This document shows, piece after piece, positions 25,657-34,612 of a stretch of DNA of 40,281 bases. The position numbers and the translations under genes are program-made. The notes under the pieces are model-generated. The model had not been told where the DNA came from. It made no database searches and saw nothing but the letters and a program-made list of their open reading frames with translations. Within the stretch, counting starts at the first letter, position 1. Every line of letters begins with the position of its first letter. This DNA is from Bacteroidota bacterium (lineage in GTDB: Bacteria; Bacteroidota; Ignavibacteria; UBA10030; BY39), in assembly GCA_030017895.1 (NCBI GenBank), contig JASEGV010000022.1, positions 1 to 40,281 of the forward strand. Reading direction: 5' to 3'.

Positions 25657-28600
25657 CTACTTTAGAATTGTGGCTTTCCTCACAAAACTTACAATTTTAT
25701 TTTCCTGAGATTTAGCTGTCATCTTGATGAAATATATTCCACTTGGAACTGTATAACCTGCATCTGCCTGCCCATTCCATTCGAGCAAATGATTTCCGGC
25801 GGTTAAATTACCCGAGACGATGCTCGCTAATTTACGACCGAGTATATCATACACATCCACATTCACCTCAGCATTTTGTGGTAATGCTACGTTAAATCGT
25901 GTTGATGGATTGAATGGGTTAGGATAATTTTGTCCGAGTGAAAATTCCTGAGGTAATAATTCTTTATTTCCTACGCTTATCTGTATCGACTTTACATTTT
26001 CATCAGATATTTTTACGCTTCCTGAACCAGAAAGGGTTACTCCATTCTTGCTGCCAACAATTTCTGATAATTTGTAAACTGCCGAGTTTGCATTTTTCAT
26101 ATTCCAACTTATAGTTATTGGATAAACCGCCGAAGAAATTGTAACAGGGTACGACTCAGTTTTTTCGATGACTGCCGGGTGAATTTCAACTGAACGTTGC
26201 GATTTGAAACGAACATCGAAAATACCCGATGGCGATTGCGGTGGTAGTTCAAAGTATTCAACCGGGAAATTAGCATCATTCTTTGAACCGAAGTATAAAG
26301 TTTGTAACGAACCAACAGCGTCGGTAATTGTAATCGAGTTCAACACGTCCAAATTATATGATGTTTCGCTTATTTCTTTTCCTAATGCAGGAGGTAGATT
26401 TAAGTAAAGTTTTCCGCCTGTAGTAACCTTTACCCAGTATGCTTTTCCAGGTTCTATCGTAGTAGCAATTTGATATCCATTGTTGTAACCATAGTACGGA
26501 GAATTTATCACAACACCTATACTCGGCGTAATCTTATTGGTAGCGAATGGTAACGTTAACGAACCAATCATATTCCAGCCAGCTAACACCGAGACACTGT
26601 CGATTGTGCGTGGACTACCTGACATAGGAACACGTTGTGCGGATGGAAATTTCAACCAATAACCAACTGCATTTTCTAAAATAATTTTATTTACATAACT
26701 TCCCTCGTAAGCGAAGGCACTCGATGTAGCCGTTGGGAATAAAACTGCTTTACTATAATCGGCGACTGTTAATGGTACCGAAACCATATTCCAACCGAAA
26801 GCAACATCAACTCCGAATGCGCCGCCAATGTTATTGCTCGCATCGGCTGCTGTCCAGCGTGATAAATCATTAACGCCAGCCAACGAAACTGTTCTGTTAG
26901 TTGTATTCACAACTCCACCTCTTTCAGCCCAACTTAAACCGGCATCATCCGACTTGAAGAGTTGCAATGTGTTCGCATCTTGACCTGATAATTCGGTGTT
27001 GTCATATTTGAATACGAAGGCTGCATTTAATCCTGTGTTCAACGTTGGAGTGATATTAAAATATCGTAGTATAGAATTTTTTCCGTTTCCCGTTTGAGCA
27101 ACACCTGTAACTCGTTCAACTACTGTTGAACCGGGCTCTGCACCAGCAGCATTAATCTCAATACCAATTCCACCAAAGTTGTTGTTTACTCCTTGCGCTA
27201 CCGTTCGAGTAGTGCGTACCAAACCAACTATTGCATTTCCAGCCGATTCATCTATCATATCCCAAACCGACATAGTATCAACGTTCATACTTCGTGTGAT
27301 GAGGAGTGTATCTAATTGAGTATCAGTTCTGCCAACAGTTATATTGGCAAAGATACCAGTCGCCGACCCAGCTACTGTTTGTTTTACAGCGGATGTATCG
27401 GCAGTTAAGCCGCCAAAAGCAACGTTGTATTTTCTTGAACCGTCCTGAGACTTTAAGTTAAGTGTTCCGTTGTTTGTTAATCCACCGCTCTTAATGTTTA
27501 TAAATGCACTTTGACCGGGAGTAGTCGCGTTGCCGATAGTTAAGCTAGCACCAGATTCAACAGTTACACCACCACTCAACATTGCAACACCAGTTTCAGT
27601 AAAGTTTCCAAATGTGTTAGTAATGTTAGATGCCGGATTGCCTAAAATCATTGAACTATTCGATTTTACTGTAATGCTACGAACTGCCACACGAGATGAT
27701 GTGCTGGGCACTGATACGAACGTCTTCGGATTTATACCATCGCCAATTATCAGATTCCCTAAACGCAATCCAGCTCCATTTTTCAATGAATCTGATGAGG
27801 CACCTAATAATTTCACGGTACCTTCGTTCATATTCAAACCTCCGTTTGCGTTGGTGGTAGTATTACTGGATGATGTAGAGACGTTCTTCATGAATACCAA
27901 TGTGGCATCAGGATTATTATTGGCATCTAACTTCGGACGTCCACCACGATCAGTTCCGCCTCCTCCACCAGAACCACCAGAGAGTGTAAAATTTCCATTA
28001 ACCGTTAGTTGTCGGACACCAGTCCCTTCGAATTGGAGCAGAGGACCAGAATTTATTGCACTCCCAGAACCCGTCATTGTTAAATTGTTGCAAGCTGCAT
28101 TCGGAATATCGATTGTAACTGTAACGTTTAATGTTGTCATTGTAACGTTATCGCTGGCTCCCGGCACTATTACTCCAGACCATGTAGCAGGATTACTCCA
28201 ATTACCCGATACTGCTGCCTCGAATGTAAGTGTAGTAACGTTTACTGTCGGCGACGATGCTATTGTAGTAAGCGTTCCACCTGAGGCGCGAGTTTTAGAC
28301 GTGAATGTTGTGAGACCGCTTGAAGCAGGTGTATTGAGGTTAAAGATTCTGATTGTACCTGTATTTATATTTGTTACCGCTGCACCTGTGATTGTAATGA
28401 TGTAAGGATTTTCCACCGAACCGTCGCCCGTTACTGCAGGAGTTGCCCCACTAAACCCGGTGCCCTCTAGTGCATACGAGCTTGTATTAGTCCACGTCCA
28501 TGTTGATGGTATCTGAAAGCTAACGCCTTCAAGTGTGTGTATTCCATTACCAGTTACTGTAAGAGTTTCGGCAACTGCGGTTAAATTAATCAAACGTGAA

Positions 28601-30288
28601 GTTGGTGTAATAGTAGCTGTACCAGAGCCATCAGCCCCCGACAAACCAAAATCTTCCGCACTTCGTGGTTTGATTTCCAAAAATGTGTTATAGTAAGCCA
28701 GCACACCAACGGCATCTATTGGTGTAGTTGGAATTGTTCTGCCCACTATAGTATTTGCAGTACCATTACTTTCGATATAGACAGATATCGTATCGTTATC
28801 AGCTTCACGATATATATATGTTTTGCCGGCTGCGAATGTTCCGGTTGAGTCGGTACTCATACCAATAACCTTCACAACTCTCCCCTCATTGGCGTTAGAT
28901 GCCGACTGCGTTAACGGAAGTGTTATTGTTGCCGGTGTAATTGTAGATGTACCGAGTGTTGTATCCACGAACGTGAAGTTTGGTGTTGTTAATTGAAAAG
29001 CGTTGAAACGCGCAGCTACGGTACCTTCGACTTTTGCATTCCTTCCAGCTTGTAGAGTAGAAGACATGCCAGTCATAAAAATTCGCATACCACCGGTTGC
29101 ATCCTGAATATAGCTCGAACCGTTCGAAAATATATTTGCTGCTATATTAAGCGTTCCGTTGATTCTTGCACCATAACCGGTAACAGATGTAAGTGTCTTC
29201 GATTTTATAGATGAAATCGGTGCATCGCCGATAAAATAACCTTGTAGTGAAGTTGCAGTAGAAGTATATGCCCCCGAATCGTCGATTGCAGTTACAAAAT
29301 ATTCAACTAAATCTCCTGTTACTACATGCTTACTCGCTGGTATAACTGCCTGATATGTTGAGCCGGAAAGGACTGACATTGTAAATGATGAATCGTAATT
29401 ACCGCCATTAACGCGGACAGCTAATTTTGCTGAAGTTATTACTCCGTCGTCACTGATAATAGCTTGAATGTTATTGGTTCCGCCAATTGCTGGTACAAAC
29501 GTAACACGGGATACACCCGTGATTGATGGTGGTTGATTTACTCCAGTAGCAGGAAATACTGTTGCCCATGATGGACCAACTCTTATGCCGTCAACTACTA
29601 TTCTTTGGTTCGCATCATATTGGCGCAAACAAATTCTTTCTATAGTTGCTTGTCCAGTACCAGAAGTTGTATGTTCTTGTGTACCTGCGTCTAATTCAGT
29701 TGCTGGAACTCCAGAAGCTTTTACCCAAAGACTTGCAGAACCAGTAGTTGATACATCATATTTTACTATAATAAGATAAGTTGTGGATGTATTGAAATCT
29801 GTAGGAGTTGCTGAATATGAAGCTGTACTAGTATTAGAAATTCCGAAATTTATTTTACCGCTAGTAACAGATGGTTTCACATAAATTCTTGCCGCAAAGC
29901 TGGTAGCGCTATTTCCAAGATGTAAAAAATAACCCGCTGTTCCGGTAGTTACATTAACAAGAAAAGAGTAATAAATTGTACCCGAAGATACAGTTGTAAA
30001 TAATTTTGAAACATCTTCACCGGTATTCACTAATCTGGCAGCACTACCCTCTACAGCACCTGTAACTCCAGTTAAACCTGAATAACCAGAATAAGTCAGA
30101 CCGTTTGAAGCTCCAACAGTAACTGGATTTGTACCGGAACCACTATGTGCTGTCCAACCATTATCGGTTAGTAGTGAATTGTCCGTATAATTAAAATTAT
30201 CGAATGTAATTAATTGTCCCCACGCTGTTGTGCTTAGTGCCAAGCCCACTGCGAGTAGGATTGTGAATAGTTTAAAAAAGTTTTTCAT
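25657..30288 (-). CDS. Large mosaic secreted surface protein with type IX secretion C-terminal domain
   Basis: A 1543-residue exported protein. A signal peptide (MKNFFKLFTILLAVGLALSTTAWG) is followed by a laminin-G-like jelly-roll segment (about 25-245), Ig-like and OB-like segments (about 255-545), a weakly conserved beta region, then a beta-helix-like stretch (about 700-1000) beginning WSNPATWSGVIVPGASDNV, with many short N/T/G-rich turns and a glycine run. A paired GWN...GYW module (about 1165-1297), a FELP module (about 1300-1440) and the sorting domain (YPNPFNPSTRF, from about 1448) complete it. No catalytic residues stand out; an adhesin or surface-layer role is inference. A strong ribosome binding site (AAAGGAGA) precedes the ATG, suggesting high expression. 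Confidence 0.85.
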   Translation of the reverse strand: MKNFFKLFTILLAVGLALSTTAWGQLITFDNFNYTDNSLLTDNGWTAHSGSGTNPVTVGASNGLTYSGYSGLTGVTGAVEGSAARLVNTGEDVSKLFTTVSSGTIYYSFLVNVTTGTAGYFLHLGNSATSFAARIYVKPSVTSGKINFGISNTSTASYSATPTDFNTSTTYLIIVKYDVSTTGSASLWVKASGVPATELDAGTQEHTTSGTGQATIERICLRQYDANQRIVVDGIRVGPSWATVFPATGVNQPPSITGVSRVTFVPAIGGTNNIQAIISDDGVITSAKLAVRVNGGNYDSSFTMSVLSGSTYQAVIPASKHVVTGDLVEYFVTAIDDSGAYTSTATSLQGYFIGDAPISSIKSKTLTSVTGYGARINGTLNIAANIFSNGSSYIQDATGGMRIFMTGMSSTLQAGRNAKVEGTVAARFNAFQLTTPNFTFVDTTLGTSTITPATITLPLTQSASNANEGRVVKVIGMSTDSTGTFAAGKTYIYREADNDTISVYIESNGTANTIVGRTIPTTPIDAVGVLAYYNTFLEIKPRSAEDFGLSGADGSGTATITPTSRLINLTAVAETLTVTGNGIHTLEGVSFQIPSTWTWTNTSSYALEGTGFSGATPAVTGDGSVENPYIITITGAAVTNINTGTIRIFNLNTPASSGLTTFTSKTRASGGTLTTIASSPTVNVTTLTFEAAVSGNWSNPATWSGVIVPGASDNVTMTTLNVTVTIDIPNAACNNLTMTGSGSAINSGPLLQFEGTGVRQLTVNGNFTLSGGSGGGGGTDRGGRPKLDANNNPDATLVFMKNVSTSSSNTTTNANGGLNMNEGTVKLLGASSDSLKNGAGLRLGNLIIGDGINPKTFVSVPSTSSRVAVRSITVKSNSSMILGNPASNITNTFGNFTETGVAMLSGGVTVESGASLTIGNATTPGQSAFINIKSGGLTNNGTLNLKSQDGSRKYNVAFGGLTADTSAVKQTVAGSATGIFANITVGRTDTQLDTLLITRSMNVDTMSVWDMIDESAGNAIVGLVRTTRTVAQGVNNNFGGIGIEINAAGAEPGSTVVERVTGVAQTGNGKNSILRYFNITPTLNTGLNAAFVFKYDNTELSGQDANTLQLFKSDDAGLSWAERGGVVNTTNRTVSLAGVNDLSRWTAADASNNIGGAFGVDVAFGWNMVSVPLTVADYSKAVLFPTATSSAFAYEGSYVNKIILENAVGYWLKFPSAQRVPMSGSPRTIDSVSVLAGWNMIGSLTLPFATNKITPSIGVVINSPYYGYNNGYQIATTIEPGKAYWVKVTTGGKLYLNLPPALGKEISETSYNLDVLNSITITDAVGSLQTLYFGSKNDANFPVEYFELPPQSPSGIFDVRFKSQRSVEIHPAVIEKTESYPVTISSAVYPITISWNMKNANSAVYKLSEIVGSKNGVTLSGSGSVKISDENVKSIQISVGNKELLPQEFSLGQNYPNPFNPSTRFNVALPQNAEVNVDVYDILGRKLASIVSGNLTAGNHLLEWNGQADAGYTVPSGIYFIKMTAKSQENKIVSFVRKATILK

Positions 30289-30372
30289 ATTTAAATCTCC
30301 TTTATTTAAAAATTATGTAAGTTATTTGCTTAAAGAAATTTTGTAGAACACTAATAAACGGGAGGCGACCAA

Positions 30373-30462
30373 ATGTTACTTAATCAAAACATAGGTTTTA
30401 AGAATCTAAAGATGCAATCATCGCCTGATGACAGTGGAAATATAAACAATAAATTTAATTAA
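30373..30462 (+). CDS. Candidate 29-residue peptide
   Basis: A plus-strand ATG (30373) to TAA (30460-30462) ORF of 29 codons, beginning MLLNQNIGFKNLKMQSS, is preceded by GGGAGG at a workable distance. It sits between two minus-strand genes and ends just before the tadA 3' end. No family is recognised. The ribosome binding site is the only support, so it may be chance. Confidence 0.2.
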   Translation: MLLNQNIGFKNLKMQSSPDDSGNINNKFN

Positions 30463-30463
30463 A

Positions 30464-30934
30464 TCAATTGTTTTTTCTAAGATTTTTTATAAAAAAATCT
30501 TTTAGTACAGCGCCACATTTTTCTTCTAAAATACCGCCTTTTGTGTGTGTTCGGTGGTTAAGGCGGGTATCGTTCGTAATAGTGTAAAGCGATGTGCAAG
30601 CCCCGGCTTTTGGGTCGTAAGCCCCAAAGACGAGCAAAGGCATTCGGGCTAACACTATAGCCCCAGCACACATTGCACACGGCTCAAGAGTTACAAACAT
30701 TTCACAACCCTCCAACCGCTGCGATTTTAAATAACCGGCTGCGGCTGTTATCGCAATCATCTCGGCGTGGGCTGTTGGGTCCTGTAATGTTTCGGTTTGG
30801 TTGTATCCCTTACCAATTATTTTTTCCTGGAAAACTACCACCGCACCGACGGGAATTTCATTCTTGTCGTAAGCTTTAACGGCTTCCTTCAAAGCAAATT
30901 CCATCCAGTGCTCGTATTTTTTATCAGCAATCAA
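30464..30934 (-). CDS. tadA: tRNA-specific adenosine deaminase
   Basis: Converts the wobble adenosine (A34) of tRNA-Arg(ACG) to inosine so that one tRNA reads CGU, CGC and CGA. The zinc site is intact: HAE (His56, with catalytic Glu58) and PCAMC (Cys86, Cys89). The frame is open upstream into the hybrid kinase gene, but the conserved domain begins at KKYEHWMEFALKEA. I therefore prefer a TTG start at 30934 (156 residues, 7 nt after the kinase stop). An ATG at 30904 would trim this conserved helix. It is the last gene of the eight-gene minus-strand operon that begins just after tRNA-Arg(ACG). Confidence 0.92.
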   Translation of the reverse strand: MIADKKYEHWMEFALKEAVKAYDKNEIPVGAVVVFQEKIIGKGYNQTETLQDPTAHAEMIAITAAAGYLKSQRLEGCEMFVTLEPCAMCAGAIVLARMPLLVFGAYDPKAGACTSLYTITNDTRLNHRTHTKGGILEEKCGAVLKDFFIKNLRKNN

Positions 30935-30941
30935 ATCTATT

Positions 30942-33900
30942 TCACACGTCTTTCGTGTCGAGCAACTGACGAACTTTTTTGATAATTTGGATCGGGTCGT
31001 AAGGTTTTTGAACAATTTCTTTAATACCGATTTTAAACATTTCCGACCATATCGGCGGGTCGAGATATCCGCTCGCAAAAATAATTTTAGTGTTAGGGGC
31101 GATATTCCTGATGTTGTTGTACATTTCCCAGCCGCTCATTTTAGGTAAACCGATATCAGAAAAGATGATAGCAATTTCGTTTTGATGTTTTTTGAAAATT
31201 TCTATGCCTGATTCGCCATCGAAGGCGGTCAATACTTTGTAGCCGCGCTCCTGCAGAATCTCTTTTACCAAATCGCTCAGCATCAGTTCATCCTCAACAA
31301 CTAATATAGTTTCAGTTCCTTGCAGCAAACATTCCTGTTCTTGAATTCCTGCATCATCGGGAATTGAGTTGATATTGTAAGCCGGCAAATAAATGTTAAA
31401 GATAGTGCCGCTGTCAATTTCACTTTCGACATCAATAAAACCGTGATGACTTTGAACGACACCATAAACTACAGCAAGCCCCAAGCCGGTACCTTTGCCA
31501 ATTTCTTTAGTTGTAAAGAATGGCTCAAATATCCGTAAACGCGTCTCCTCGTCCATTCCGTGCCCTGCATCGCTTACGCTGATACAAACGTACTTCTCTT
31601 TATTAACATTGGTAAATTTTTTAGAGAGAATTTCAGCCGTTACAAGAGAGGTTGAAATTTTCAAAACCCCGCCTTTATCCATTGCATCTTTAGCATTAAG
31701 CGAGAGGTTCAATAAAATCTGATGCACCTGATTGATATCAGCCCGGATTGCGGGAATACTTCTATCGAGGTCAATTTGAATTTCAATTGTTTTCGGGAAT
31801 GTTTCGTTCAATAGTTTTACAAATTCTTCTATCACACTGTTAAGAGAAATTACAGCAGTGAGCAAATCGGTTTTGCGTGAGAAGGTAAGTAATTGTTTTA
31901 CCATACCCGATCCACGCTGGACAGCTTCGGCAATTGCTTTTACATTTTTGAGGAAATTTTTCTTAACGTATTCATCCGACTCCATTTGCGAGGCATAACC
32001 CAACACAATGGCTAATATGTTATTGAAGTCGTGGGCAATGCCGCTGGCTAAAGTTCCTAAGCTTTCCATTTTCTGCGCTTGAAGCAATTGTCCTTCAAGG
32101 AGTTTCCGTTTTGTATCGTCGAAGATATACCCTTTAATGGTTAACAAATTGCCATTCGCATCGAAATCGCCTATCACATTTTGTACGGTATGCAGAATTC
32201 TACCATCAATCCGCCGCAGTTCCAGTTCCATATATTCAATTTTTTTAGAACTTTTTAGTCGAATTAAAAACTTTTGGAACTCTGATTCATTGTAAAATAA
32301 ATTTTGCAAACTGCTGCTCAAAACAGAATCAATCGAGACGAACCCGAATATCTTAACGAATGCAGCATTACAGGTAATAATGTTACCTTCGGAGTTGGAT
32401 ATAAAATCGCCGGTTAAATCTTCCTCGAAGAAATTTCGGTATCGTTCTTCGCTTTGTATTAATTCAGCTTCTGCTTTCCATTTTTCGGTAATATCACGCG
32501 ATATTGCAACAACGTGAGTAATGTTTCCGTTTGAATCTCTGTAAGGCGAGTGTGTAACATCAAAATACCGCAAACCGGTTTCGGGAAACTCGAACCAGGA
32601 TTTGTAGTTAACAATATTTCCGTTGAACGATGCATCGAAATTCTTTTTTATTATCGTATCGAATACTTCGTTACCCCAGATGTCCGAAACTTTTTTCCCC
32701 AATATTTCTTCACGGCTTTTTTTATGAGCAATACAGTAAGAGTTGTTTACAGCTACATATCTGTAACCTGTATCAACCAAAGTCATATAATCGGGAGAGG
32801 CATTCACAATAAATTCATACTTGTGGAAAAATTCTTCAACTTTTTTACGCTCTGATATATCGGTGAGAGAACCTACGATAGCTACTGTTTTCCCATTACG
32901 CACTACTGGCGCCTCGTTCACTTCGACCCAAATTTTTCTGCCTAATTTACCTACAAGTTCAAGCTGATACGACGGTTGGACTTTGCCGATATCAATCGCC
33001 CTTTGTGTAAGTTGAATCCCTTTTAAGTTTTCCGGATTGTCTGTTAAAAGTTTAGTCCAGTTAAACATCGCCTCTTCCGGTTCGTAATCAAAAAACGTTT
33101 TTGATTGGGGACTGATATAAGTTAACACATGGTCAACAGAATGCGAATAGAAAAGGTTCGTACTGTGTTCAATGATGTTTCTTAATTTTGTTTCGCTTTC
33201 ACGCAAAGCATCAGCGATGCGTTTCCGCTCGATAATTTCTAACTTCAATTCGTTTGTGCGTTGGTCAACTTTTGTTTCAAGGGATCGGTTTGCGTTTTCT
33301 ATTTCGTCAAGTGCCTCCGCTAATTTATCGACCATAATGTTAAACGATTTTGCAAGTTGTCCAACCTCGTCTTCCGAAACGATAGTCGCCCGGCTTCTCA
33401 AATTTCCCGACGAAATATCTTCTACCGTATTTACTATCGAACGGAGAGGTCGTGTTATAACAGAACTGATACCTATTACGATAAAAAGACTTCCAAAAAA
33501 AATCAGCAGAGCTACAAAAGTAATAGCGGCGCGGCTTTTTTGGACCTCAGATTCGAGAACAACGAGTGAAAACCCGATTGTTAAATTTCCAATTACTTTA
33601 TCCGTGTGATAAATAGGAACTGTTTTTTCGTAAATCATCCCGTCTCCCGTGATGCGGCTTCCGTTTACATTTTGTTTAAAAACATTTCTCTCGATATCCG
33701 CTAAGTTGTAAGCATAATACACTTTATTCGAGTCGTCACGCAAAACTATATACACAATATCTTTAGCCAGCCTTGCACTCTGAAAAGCTTCTTTAATTGT
33801 TTGCGTATCGTTAAAAAACAAAGCCGGACTTATACTGAAAGCAGTCATCGTTGCTATGCTATTCGCTTTGTCAACTATAGCTTTTGTAGCTTGCTCTTCA

Positions 33901-34025
33901 AATTCAGAAGGAAAATAGATGAATATAAAAACCGAAATTGCCGTTACTAAAAAAGAACTTGATATGATGAGTTTAGTGCGAAGTGAAAAATTTACAAATA
34001 TTTTTTGAATTTTGGAAAAGAACAT
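30942..34025 (-). CDS. Transmembrane hybrid histidine kinase: CHASE-like sensor, HAMP, three PAS, HisKA, HATPase, REC
   Basis: A 1027-residue inner-membrane sensor. TM1 is at about 18-38 and TM2 at about 166-190, enclosing a periplasmic domain. The segment [19 protein letters not shown] (66-84) resembles CHASE8, the sensor of YfiN-type proteins. HAMP follows (about 190-245), then PAS domains at about 275-395, 400-515 and 520-645. HisKA has His665 ([10 protein letters not shown]), the ATPase has DAGHGM (819-824) and GTGLGL (845-850), and the C-terminal receiver has Asp957 ([11 protein letters not shown]) and Lys1007. All key residues are present. The gene lies 15 nt after a YfiR-family gene, which itself follows a TonB-dependent receptor. 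A periplasmic YfiR-kinase interaction is therefore likely (inference from YfiR-YfiN). Confidence 0.9.
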   Translation of the reverse strand: MFFSKIQKIFVNFSLRTKLIISSSFLVTAISVFIFIYFPSEFEEQATKAIVDKANSIATMTAFSISPALFFNDTQTIKEAFQSARLAKDIVYIVLRDDSNKVYYAYNLADIERNVFKQNVNGSRITGDGMIYEKTVPIYHTDKVIGNLTIGFSLVVLESEVQKSRAAITFVALLIFFGSLFIVIGISSVITRPLRSIVNTVEDISSGNLRSRATIVSEDEVGQLAKSFNIMVDKLAEALDEIENANRSLETKVDQRTNELKLEIIERKRIADALRESETKLRNIIEHSTNLFYSHSVDHVLTYISPQSKTFFDYEPEEAMFNWTKLLTDNPENLKGIQLTQRAIDIGKVQPSYQLELVGKLGRKIWVEVNEAPVVRNGKTVAIVGSLTDISERKKVEEFFHKYEFIVNASPDYMTLVDTGYRYVAVNNSYCIAHKKSREEILGKKVSDIWGNEVFDTIIKKNFDASFNGNIVNYKSWFEFPETGLRYFDVTHSPYRDSNGNITHVVAISRDITEKWKAEAELIQSEERYRNFFEEDLTGDFISNSEGNIITCNAAFVKIFGFVSIDSVLSSSLQNLFYNESEFQKFLIRLKSSKKIEYMELELRRIDGRILHTVQNVIGDFDANGNLLTIKGYIFDDTKRKLLEGQLLQAQKMESLGTLASGIAHDFNNILAIVLGYASQMESDEYVKKNFLKNVKAIAEAVQRGSGMVKQLLTFSRKTDLLTAVISLNSVIEEFVKLLNETFPKTIEIQIDLDRSIPAIRADINQVHQILLNLSLNAKDAMDKGGVLKISTSLVTAEILSKKFTNVNKEKYVCISVSDAGHGMDEETRLRIFEPFFTTKEIGKGTGLGLAVVYGVVQSHHGFIDVESEIDSGTIFNIYLPAYNINSIPDDAGIQEQECLLQGTETILVVEDELMLSDLVKEILQERGYKVLTAFDGESGIEIFKKHQNEIAIIFSDIGLPKMSGWEMYNNIRNIAPNTKIIFASGYLDPPIWSEMFKIGIKEIVQKPYDPIQIIKKVRQLLDTKDV

Positions 34026-34040
34026 GTTTATATATTAAAA

Positions 34041-34607
34041 TTATTTAATGACCTTTGCTAAATTTAATAGCTTCGAACTGAAATCTGCCCCCTCGGCTTT
34101 TATGGATTGTAAATTTATTATGATTTGCGGCTTTTCGGCTTTGATATCCAAACCGACAGAAATACCATTCTCAACATATTGTGGAACTCCGGTAATTGTT
34201 AAAATCTTGTGTGCTTGCGTAAGTTGAGTAACCATTTTAAAATCGATTGCACGCATCGGAGTGATATACAATATATCGATAGTATGTTTCAATAGATTGC
34301 TTTTGAGATTAGTTTCATCGGAATATTCTAAAGCAACAATATGCACAGTTAAACCGACGATAGAATCATGCGTCGGTGATGCTGTAGTAACGAATGCGTT
34401 CTTTACGTCTGAAGATAATTTAAAACCTTTTTGAAAGAGTATTCCGATACTTATCTCGTTGCCGGCACGGGTTTTTAGATTCCGGTCGAAAGTAAGTATT
34501 TTTTTGAACAAAGGGATTTGAATTTCGACAGGAACAGGCATTTCCTGTGTAAAAGAAAAACCGCGAGAGAGTAAAATTATTACTAGTATATAAAAAAAGT
34601 ATTTCAA
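34041..34607 (-). CDS. YfiR-family periplasmic protein (DUF4154-like)
   Basis: 188 residues with a signal peptide (MKYFFYILVIILLSRGFSFT). The C-terminal half follows the YfiR pattern: VENGISVGLDIKAEKPQIII, then NLQSIKAEGADFSSKLLNLA. In Pseudomonas, YfiR is a periplasmic repressor that holds the CHASE8-HAMP-GGDEF enzyme YfiN inactive. Here the neighbouring membrane protein has a similar sensor region but carries a kinase output. The cysteines typical of Pseudomonas YfiR are absent, so redox control by disulfide is unlikely. It starts 5 nt after the receptor gene and ends 15 nt before the kinase, so the three are surely co-transcribed. Confidence 0.75.
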   Translation of the reverse strand: MKYFFYILVIILLSRGFSFTQEMPVPVEIQIPLFKKILTFDRNLKTRAGNEISIGILFQKGFKLSSDVKNAFVTTASPTHDSIVGLTVHIVALEYSDETNLKSNLLKHTIDILYITPMRAIDFKMVTQLTQAHKILTITGVPQYVENGISVGLDIKAEKPQIIINLQSIKAEGADFSSKLLNLAKVIK

Positions 34608-34612
34608 GATTT

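Noticed and set aside
27530-28405. 291-codon plus-strand open frame
   Set aside because: It lies fully antisense to the 1543-residue surface protein. Its Val/Pro/Thr-rich peptide mirrors the repetitive N/T/G codons of that gene, and there is no ribosome binding site.
30935-31078. N-terminal extension of tadA to an ATG at 31078
   Set aside because: It overlaps the receiver domain of the hybrid kinase in another frame, and the extra residues are basic and unlike any TadA N-terminus.
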